A stretch of DNA of 58,877 nt from ChocPot-Mid sp043804925. Lineage in GTDB: Bacteria; Bacteroidota; Ignavibacteria; Kapaibacteriales; UBA2268. Below the pieces are notes generated by a model. The model was not told where the DNA came from and searched no databases. It saw only the letters and a list, made by a program, of their open reading frames with translations. The stretch lies in NCBI GenBank assembly GCA_043804925.1, contig JAZDIP010000046.1, positions 1-58,877 on the forward strand, read 5' to 3'. Shown here piece after piece: positions 53,378 to 58,877 of the stretch (position 1 is the stretch's first letter; the number at the start of each line of letters is the position of its first letter). The translations under genes and the position numbers were made by a program.

Positions 53378-53629
53378 ATGGCTAAAATAAAAAAGCATTA
53401 TAAAATATATATTGACGAAGATTTCTGCAAGGGATGTAATATTTGTGTTGAATTATGTAATACCGGTGTCTTTGACATTTCCAAAAAAATTAATAATAAA
53501 GGTTATTATATTCCCCTGCCTGAGCGTCTTGAGAATTGTTCCGGTTGTCAGATTTGCGAGTTGAGTTGTCCTGAATTAGCCGTAATACTTATAGTCAACA
53601 GTCAACAGTCGGTAGTCGATAGAGAATAA
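53378..53629 (+). CDS. korD: 2-oxoacid:ferredoxin oxidoreductase ferredoxin-like delta subunit
   Basis: The 83-residue protein has two [4Fe-4S] motifs, CKGCNICVELCN and CSGCQICELSCP, as in the delta subunit of KorABCD-type enzymes. The usual CP after the first cluster is CN here. Its last eleven residues (VNSQQSVVDRE) are encoded by a dispersed repeat (53591-53622), so the natural end was probably nearer AVILI. korA follows after an inserted four-helix-bundle cassette. Confidence 0.88.
   Translation: MAKIKKHYKIYIDEDFCKGCNICVELCNTGVFDISKKINNKGYYIPLPERLENCSGCQICELSCPELAVILIVNSQQSVVDRE
53591..53622. repeat. Left copy of an inverted repeat bounding the four-helix-bundle gene
   Basis: ATAGTCAACAGTCAACAGTC and the following bases are the approximate reverse complement of 54032-54064 (about 26 of 32 positions). 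It belongs to the same family as 23104 and 30308. Confidence 0.65.
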
Positions 53630-53669
53630 TGAGAAGTTTATGAAAAAATTGATGTATAAATAATTTGAA

Positions 53670-54024
53670 ATGATAATAATTAGATTTGAAGATATTATTG
53701 CATGGCAGAAAGCTCAGGATTTAGCAGTTGAGATTTATCATATTTTCAAGCAAAATAAGGATTATGGATTTAGAGACCAGATATTAAGAGCTGTTGTATC
53801 AATATCAAATAATATTGCAGAAGGATTTGAGAGAAATTCCGATAATGATTTTGTAAGATTTTTATTTATTTCAAAATCATCCTGTAGTGAAGTTAAATCT
53901 ATGTTGTATTTATCGAAAAGTTGAAATATATTGAAGAAAAACAATGTAGAGCATTGATAAAAAAAAGTACTGAAATTATTAAAATTATAAATGGTTTGAT
54001 TAATTCAATTAATAAAAATAAATA
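53670..54024 (+). pseudogene. Four-helix-bundle (S23/IVS-type) protein gene with a frameshift
   Basis: The N-terminal 84 codons (FEDIIAWQKAQDLAVEIYHI, then DQILRAVVSISNNIAEGFER) are the four-helix-bundle family found in 23S rRNA intervening sequences and as free-standing genes. The frame stops after LYLSKS. One extra base in the short A-run there would restore SKKLKYIEEKQCRALIKKST through to a stop at 54024, the normal C-terminal helix. It is therefore a one-base-deleted gene or a sequencing error. The function of the family is unknown. Confidence 0.8.
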
Positions 54025-54031
54025 ACCAATA

Positions 54032-54064
54032 ACTGTTGACAATCGACTGTCGACTATTGACTAT
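54032..54064. repeat. Right copy of the inverted repeat bounding the four-helix-bundle gene
   Basis: CTGTTGACAATCGACTGTCG and the following bases end eight bases before the korA ATG. It pairs with 53591-53622. Confidence 0.65.
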
Positions 54065-54072
54065 ATTAAATT

Positions 54073-55215
54073 ATGAGAAAAAAATATTTAGAAAGTCTAA
54101 GCGGAAAAACATTGTTTGTTCAAGGTGACGAAGCGGCTGCCTATGGTGCTTTATTTGCCGGATGTAATTTTTTTGCAGGATATCCCATTACACCTGCATC
54201 CGAAGTTGCTGAGCTTATGGCAAAGGAATTGCCTAAAGCAGGCGGCTATTATATCCAAATGGAAGATGAAATTGCAAGTATGGGTGCGATTGTCGGTGCA
54301 GCATGGTCAGGAGGGAAATCTATGACTGCTACATCCGGTCCCGGATTTTCCCTTATGCAGGAAAATATCGGTTATGCATGCATGACTGAAACACCGTGTG
54401 TAATTGTCAATGTACAGAGGTCTGGTCCTTCAACTGGGCAGGCAACAAAAGGAGCTCAGGGAGATATGTTGCAGGCACGCTGGGGTACTCACGGTGACCA
54501 CCAGATGATTGCTCTATCACCAAATTCCATTCAGGAGTCTTTCGACTTGATGATTGAATCATTCAATCTTTCCGAAAAATACCGCAATCCCGTTATTTTT
54601 CTTACTGATGGTGAAATCGGGCATATACGAGAAAAACTTGTTTTTCCTCAACTAAATGATATTAATATTTTTCCAAGAAGAATTTCGGAAGAGAAAGTTG
54701 ATGTATTTGGTGGTGAAAGAATTCCACCAATGATAGAATTTGGTCAGGGACATAAGATACATGTAACAGGTTCTACTCATAAAAGCAACGGGATGCGGGA
54801 TGTGTCAACTCAAAGTGTGCACGATGTATTAATCAGAAGATTATACGAAAAAATTGATTTGAACAGAGATGATATTGTTAAGTATGAAACTCATTTTACC
54901 GATGATATGGATTATCTTGTGATTTCTTATGGTGCTTCATCCAGACCTTCATTAGGTGCAGTTCACGGTTTAAGGAATCAAGGAGTTAAAATCGGGATGT
55001 TGAGGTTAATTACAATTTGGCCCTTTGCTGATAAAATTGTCAGAGAATTGTGTAGTAAAGTAATAAAAGTTTTTGTTCCTGAAATGAATCTTGGACAAAT
55101 GTCAAGGGAAATCGAAAGATTTACTTCGAATCCCGTTTTTAAAATATCAAAGATTGGCGGTGTTTCTCATACTATTGATGAGATTGTTGAAGAAATAAAA
55201 AAGAATGTTTTATAA
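54073..55215 (+). CDS. korA: 2-oxoacid:ferredoxin oxidoreductase, alpha subunit
   Basis: KorA with KorB converts 2-oxoglutarate (or a related 2-oxoacid) and CoA to the acyl-CoA with reduction of ferredoxin. The 380-residue protein shows GDEAAAYGALFAGCNFFAGY followed by PITPASEVAE, then EDEIASMGAIVGAAWSGGKS, then TSGPGFSLMQENIGY and QRSGPSTGQATKGAQGD. These are typical of the separate alpha subunit lacking the fused gamma domain. It is followed by korB after 12 bases. Confidence 0.93.
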   Translation: MRKKYLESLSGKTLFVQGDEAAAYGALFAGCNFFAGYPITPASEVAELMAKELPKAGGYYIQMEDEIASMGAIVGAAWSGGKSMTATSGPGFSLMQENIGYACMTETPCVIVNVQRSGPSTGQATKGAQGDMLQARWGTHGDHQMIALSPNSIQESFDLMIESFNLSEKYRNPVIFLTDGEIGHIREKLVFPQLNDINIFPRRISEEKVDVFGGERIPPMIEFGQGHKIHVTGSTHKSNGMRDVSTQSVHDVLIRRLYEKIDLNRDDIVKYETHFTDDMDYLVISYGASSRPSLGAVHGLRNQGVKIGMLRLITIWPFADKIVRELCSKVIKVFVPEMNLGQMSREIERFTSNPVFKISKIGGVSHTIDEIVEEIKKNVL

Positions 55216-55227
55216 TTAATTAAATAA

Positions 55228-56070
55228 ATGACAAATCAAATTGATATACACAAGCACAGACATTTGAAGTATCTACGAACAGAGATATTACCAACGGCTT
55301 TTTGCCCGGGTTGCGGCTGTGGCACCATTCTGAATATTTTTGTTAATGTAATCGATGAAATGGGTATTGACCCTAACGATATTATTGCAGTTACAGGTAT
55401 CGGCTGTTCATCATGGATACCATCTCCTTATCTTGCTGTTGACACTTTGCATACAACACATGGAAGGGCAATCGCTTTTGCAACCGGTGTAAAAGTGATG
55501 AAACCGGAAAAGCATATTGTAGTAATTGCAGGCGATGGTGATTTATCGGGAATTGGAGGTAATCATCTGATTCATGCTGCAAGAAGAAATATTGATTTGA
55601 ATGTATTCCTTGTTAATAATTTTATTTATGGAATGACAGGTGGGCAAGTCAGCCCTACAACTCCCAAAGATACTGAAACAACAACAACTCCTTACGGTAA
55701 CACAGAACAGCCATTTAAAATTACAGAGCTTGTAGCCGCAGCAGGAGCCAACTATGCGGCACGTTGGTCAACTTATCATATTTTTAAATTGAAAAAAGCA
55801 ATGAAAGAAGCGATTGAGAAGAAAGGTTTTTCCTTTATTGAAATCATCTCCCAATGCCCTACAAGTTACGGAAGGAAAATAGGACAGAAGGAAGGAATAG
55901 ACCAGCTAAAACATTTCAAACATAATTCAATTGATATTAAGAATAAAGATAAATATTCTGAAGAAGATTTGGAGAATAAAATTGTTGTTGGGAAGTTTGT
56001 CGAAAGAAAAAGGCGGGAATTTGTTAAAGGTTTGCAGGATATAAACCTTCGGGTAATGGAAAATGGATAA
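55228..56070 (+). CDS. korB: 2-oxoacid:ferredoxin oxidoreductase, beta (TPP-binding) subunit
   Basis: The 280-residue subunit binds thiamine pyrophosphate. FCPGCGCGTILN at the start, the TPP motif GDGDLSGIGGNHLIHAARRN and FLVNNFIYGMTGGQVSPTTP are diagnostic. GIGCSSW supplies another conserved cysteine. It lacks a separate cluster domain, which fits the presence of korD. 2-oxoglutarate is the likeliest substrate in this phylum (reductive or oxidative TCA cycle), but sequence alone does not exclude another 2-oxoacid. Confidence 0.93.
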   Translation: MTNQIDIHKHRHLKYLRTEILPTAFCPGCGCGTILNIFVNVIDEMGIDPNDIIAVTGIGCSSWIPSPYLAVDTLHTTHGRAIAFATGVKVMKPEKHIVVIAGDGDLSGIGGNHLIHAARRNIDLNVFLVNNFIYGMTGGQVSPTTPKDTETTTTPYGNTEQPFKITELVAAAGANYAARWSTYHIFKLKKAMKEAIEKKGFSFIEIISQCPTSYGRKIGQKEGIDQLKHFKHNSIDIKNKDKYSEEDLENKIVVGKFVERKRREFVKGLQDINLRVMENG

Positions 56071-56090
56071 TGGAAAATTATTTATATGTT

Positions 56091-56113
56091 CTGTCAGTTG
56101 TTACAACTGACAG
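56091..56113. other. Perfect hairpin between korB and korC
   Basis: CTGTCAGTTG and CAACTGACAG are perfect complements around the loop TTA. There is no T-run. It could be an mRNA processing or attenuation site, or a repeat insertion. Confidence 0.65.
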
Positions 56114-56165
56114 TTGAGAAATATTATACAAGGTAAAATGAATTTTCTTTAGTGAAGAGGTTTAA

Positions 56166-56681
56166 ATGAATATTAGGTTTTCGGGATTTGGTGGTCAGGG
56201 AGTAATTCTTTCGGGAGTTATTTTAGGTCGGGCGGCTATACTCGATGGCAAGAATGCGATACAAACGCAATCCTATGGCAGTTCTGCAAGAGGCGGCTCA
56301 TGTAAGTGTGATGTTATTATTCAAGACACTGAAATACATGAACTGGAGCCGGTTTCGATTGATATTCTAATTTCCTTTTCGCAACCTGCTTATGATAAAT
56401 TCAAAAAATCACTTAAACCTGATGGTATATTACTCTATGACAGTGATTTGGTTTTGGAAACAGATAACACATCAAAAAAATTTGGCATTCCTTCCACAGA
56501 TATCGCATTTAAAGATTTCGGACAAAAGATAATGGCAAATATCGTTATGCTTGGATATTTAATTTCAAAAACCAAAATTGTTAGCGCAGAAGCAATGGAG
56601 AATAGTATAGCTGAATATATTCCTGAGAAATATAAAGAAAAAAATATTCAGGCGTTCAGGATGGGCTTGGAGTTGGAATAG
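56166..56681 (+). CDS. korC: 2-oxoacid:ferredoxin oxidoreductase, gamma subunit
   Basis: The 171-residue protein opens with FSGFGGQGVILSGVILGRAA and has QTQSYGSSARGGSCKCDVII, the signature of the gamma domain that completes the CoA-dependent enzyme. An AGAGG site precedes the ATG. The length is slightly short but normal for a separate gamma subunit. It is separated from korB by 95 bases holding the perfect hairpin. Confidence 0.92.
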   Translation: MNIRFSGFGGQGVILSGVILGRAAILDGKNAIQTQSYGSSARGGSCKCDVIIQDTEIHELEPVSIDILISFSQPAYDKFKKSLKPDGILLYDSDLVLETDNTSKKFGIPSTDIAFKDFGQKIMANIVMLGYLISKTKIVSAEAMENSIAEYIPEKYKEKNIQAFRMGLELE

Positions 56682-56764
56682 ATATATTGAACCAGTGAAT
56701 TTAAAATTCTCAAATTAAAATTTAAAACTAAAGTACTATAACACTAAACTTAAAAGGATTTATT

Positions 56765-58726
56765 ATGAACAGATATTTACAACTGATAAAATGTATTCTA
56801 ATATTTTGTGTATCAACTAATTTTTCCATAGCCAATTTATTATGGGTTCCTGGCGATTATAGCACAATTCAAAGCGCTATAGATGCTTCACAAAAAGGTG
56901 ATACAATCTTGGTAATGCCCGGTGATTACCATGAATTTCTTGTAATGAAGGATTCTATTGTGGTTATGTCTGATGGTGAAGATGATGGTGAATGGAATAG
57001 GGCTTTAAGGACTAAAATTCATTCCGAAGGACTACGTGACAGCGAAGATAATATTACTCCTGTCGTAAATATGGCTGATGGTTCTGTAATTGATGGATTT
57101 GAAATAACAGGAATGGATACCGTAAATCATCACCTACCCGGTCATAGCCATGCTGTACAGAACAGGGGTGCCTCAGGAACTATTATGAACTGCATTGTGC
57201 ATGATAATGGTTCTACAGGTATTGGTTCTCACGAGAAAGACGGACGTCCTGCTCATCCGACAATTATCCATAATGAAGTTTATAATAATTATGGAATAGG
57301 AATAGGATTTAATCATTTTTCAAAAGGATTGGCTTTTGGAAATTTAGTATATCAAAATAGGGAAACAGGAATTGGGATACAAAATGGTGCTGCCCCAATA
57401 ATTGAAAACAATGTTGTGTTCAGCAACGGGTGGAACGGCATAGCTGCACGTGAAGGTGCAATGCCAAAAGTTAGGTTCAATTGGTGTTATTCAAATGGTA
57501 TTGACCCAACCGGTGAAGGTTCGCCTGATGGTACCGGAGTTGGTATAGGTGCTGATTCAACAGGATGGATGGTTAAAGATGGTGAGGAGTTTAGTTATAT
57601 GGAAGTTACCGGCAACATTGTCTATGATAACCCTTCAGGTGGTATTATGTGCAGAAACATGGCACGAGTTGTAATTATGCAAAATGAGATTTACGATAAT
57701 GCAGGATTTCAACTCGCTGTTAATGAATCAGGAGCAGCAATTGATTCAAATTATATTTATAATTCACCGGAAAGTAATTATGAAGGTGCTGGTATTGTAA
57801 TCACAAATGGTAGCGTTGCTGAAATCACGAAAAATAATATAACAGGTTCAAATTTAGCAGGAATTATTGTTGCTGATGGAGCCGAATCGAATATTTTTGG
57901 CAATGCAATTTATGAAAATAAACTATCAGGAATAAGAATTGAAAACACATATAATAATATCGCAATTCATAATAACATTATATCAGGTAATCAGTCACCG
58001 GGAGTATATGTTACAAATGCTGATGCTGAAATTTACAGGAACCTGATGGAAATCAATATCAATGGCGGTGTTTATATAAGCGATACAGCTTCAGGAAATG
58101 TATATAATAATACGATAATAGCTGATGAACAAATGGCCGGACGTGGTATTTATGCAGGTACTTCGGAAACAAAAGTGATGAACAACATTGTTGTTGGCTA
58201 TCAGGTTGGAATATTTAAAAATGGCTCACCGGAAATTGATTACAATTGTACTTATTTAAACCAGGGATATAACGGACCTCCCGGCACCGGCGGGCAAAAT
58301 TCTGTGGAAGCCAATCCCGATTTCGTTGACCCGGTCAATAGCAATTATTATCTTAACGTCACATCTCCTTGTATTGACAGAGGCAATCCCGATTCTTTTT
58401 ATAATGATCCCGACGGGAGCAGGTCGGATATTGGCTGTTATCCATATAATCCGCCCATTTCAATTGAATGGAACTTTGATGAAAGTGAAATTGATATTTA
58501 TCCATCCTTCGCAAGTGATGTGATTAATGTTAATATCATCGAAAATTGTGATTTCGACTGTAACGGATTTATTGAGATATATAATTTATTCGGTGAAAAA
58601 ATTCAAACAATTATGGTTAAAGAAGGAATAAATCAAATTGATATTTCGGACTTATGTTCCGGTGTTTATTTTATGAATTATTGTTTTGGTAAAGAGATAG
58701 GAAGTTCAAAATTTGTAAAAATCTAA
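56765..58726 (+). CDS. T9SS-sorted right-handed beta-helix protein
   Basis: The 653-residue protein has a signal peptide and many parallel beta-helix (PbH1/NosD-like) turns, e.g. NEVYNNYGIGIGFNHF, NNVVFSNGWNGIAAREGAMP, NAIYENKLSGIRIENTYNNI. The start VPGDYSTIQSAIDASQKGDT is the common opening of periplasmic or secreted beta-helix proteins related to polysaccharide-binding enzymes. The end is a T9SS sorting domain (IDIYPSFASDVINVNIIE, YNLFGEKIQT, LCSGVYFMNY), with PS in place of the usual PNP. Catalytic residues are not identifiable. AAAGGA precedes the ATG. Confidence 0.85.
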   Translation: MNRYLQLIKCILIFCVSTNFSIANLLWVPGDYSTIQSAIDASQKGDTILVMPGDYHEFLVMKDSIVVMSDGEDDGEWNRALRTKIHSEGLRDSEDNITPVVNMADGSVIDGFEITGMDTVNHHLPGHSHAVQNRGASGTIMNCIVHDNGSTGIGSHEKDGRPAHPTIIHNEVYNNYGIGIGFNHFSKGLAFGNLVYQNRETGIGIQNGAAPIIENNVVFSNGWNGIAAREGAMPKVRFNWCYSNGIDPTGEGSPDGTGVGIGADSTGWMVKDGEEFSYMEVTGNIVYDNPSGGIMCRNMARVVIMQNEIYDNAGFQLAVNESGAAIDSNYIYNSPESNYEGAGIVITNGSVAEITKNNITGSNLAGIIVADGAESNIFGNAIYENKLSGIRIENTYNNIAIHNNIISGNQSPGVYVTNADAEIYRNLMEININGGVYISDTASGNVYNNTIIADEQMAGRGIYAGTSETKVMNNIVVGYQVGIFKNGSPEIDYNCTYLNQGYNGPPGTGGQNSVEANPDFVDPVNSNYYLNVTSPCIDRGNPDSFYNDPDGSRSDIGCYPYNPPISIEWNFDESEIDIYPSFASDVINVNIIENCDFDCNGFIEIYNLFGEKIQTIMVKEGINQIDISDLCSGVYFMNYCFGKEIGSSKFVKI

Positions 58727-58877
58727 TATTATTAAATAGTTAACGGTGAAAAAGACAGATTTTGAAATTTATGATGTGAAAAAAATAAAAAATAGAAACA
58801 GAAAAGCATATTCAAAATTTCGAAAAATAAAAACTAATTTTTTCATTAGCTTTTTGAAGTTAAATGCTGCTGCAGAA

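Noticed and set aside
1..58877. tRNA or rRNA genes
   Set aside because: No T-loop plus acceptor-stem arrangement or rRNA segment was recognised by eye. The four-helix-bundle gene at 53670 is of the 23S-intervening type but sits in a protein operon, not in rRNA.

Overview
The window is AT-rich DNA (by eye about one third G+C) from a bacterium of the Bacteroidota/Chlorobiota/Ignavibacteriota group. Three things point there. Ten proteins carry the C-terminal sorting domain of the type IX secretion system (T9SS). Several promoters have a TAnnTTTG -7 element. The core metabolism (EtfAB, KorDABC, CcmCDEF) fits. Many genes have clear GGAG-type ribosome binding sites, which favours an Ignavibacteria/Kapabacteria-like lineage over Bacteroidia; that last step is inference. 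I recognised no tRNA, rRNA, CRISPR array or transposase gene.

Layout. 1-8112 is a run of five T9SS cargo genes on the minus strand (Asp-box propellers, a TYDxNGN-repeat protein, an M43 metalloprotease). It is followed by a FISUMP lipoprotein and a PAS-LuxR regulator. 10414-16990 holds uvrB and ribD, each followed by small toxin-antitoxin (TA) modules. 17107-31346 is mostly housekeeping: etfAB, a cNMP-binding protein, an ArfB-like release factor, purB, tsaB, pyrC and trxB, with three more T9SS proteins and several dispersed repeat families. 31548-33775 is an ECF sigma factor with a membrane partner that also ends in a T9SS domain. 33921-38669 is a cytochrome c maturation cluster, ccmC-ccmD-ccmE-ccmF, plus a TlpA-type thioredoxin. 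38863-43033 holds TPR proteins, a BrnTA module and orphan AT-rich genes. After an aldehyde dehydrogenase and a DUF1571 protein, 45969-53211 encodes four c-type cytochromes with 4, 13, 7 and 19 CxxCH motifs and a b-type cytochrome. 53378-56681 is a 2-oxoacid:ferredoxin oxidoreductase (korD, A, B, C), and the window ends with a T9SS beta-helix protein.

How they work together. KorDABC and EtfAB supply reduced ferredoxin or flavoprotein electrons. The Ccm genes build c-type cytochromes. The multiheme/b-type cluster looks like a quinol-to-periplasm (possibly extracellular) electron conduit.

The most unusual signal is repeated duplication of housekeeping gene 3' ends. Downstream of ribD there are two extra, diverged, in-frame copies of its last 26-34 codons, and downstream of uvrB one extra copy of its last ~23 codons. 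Each current gene end and its displaced older end are separated by a small TA-type module (HicBA, DUF4160/DUF2442, MazF-type). purB shows the same arrangement with a palindromic non-coding insert, and BrnTA is bounded by a similar pair of direct repeats. I read this as stacked insertion of small cassettes that carry their own replacement gene tail. A second theme is short dispersed repeats that have become in-frame parts of proteins: three in TsaB, one in RibD, and one at the ferredoxin C-terminus.
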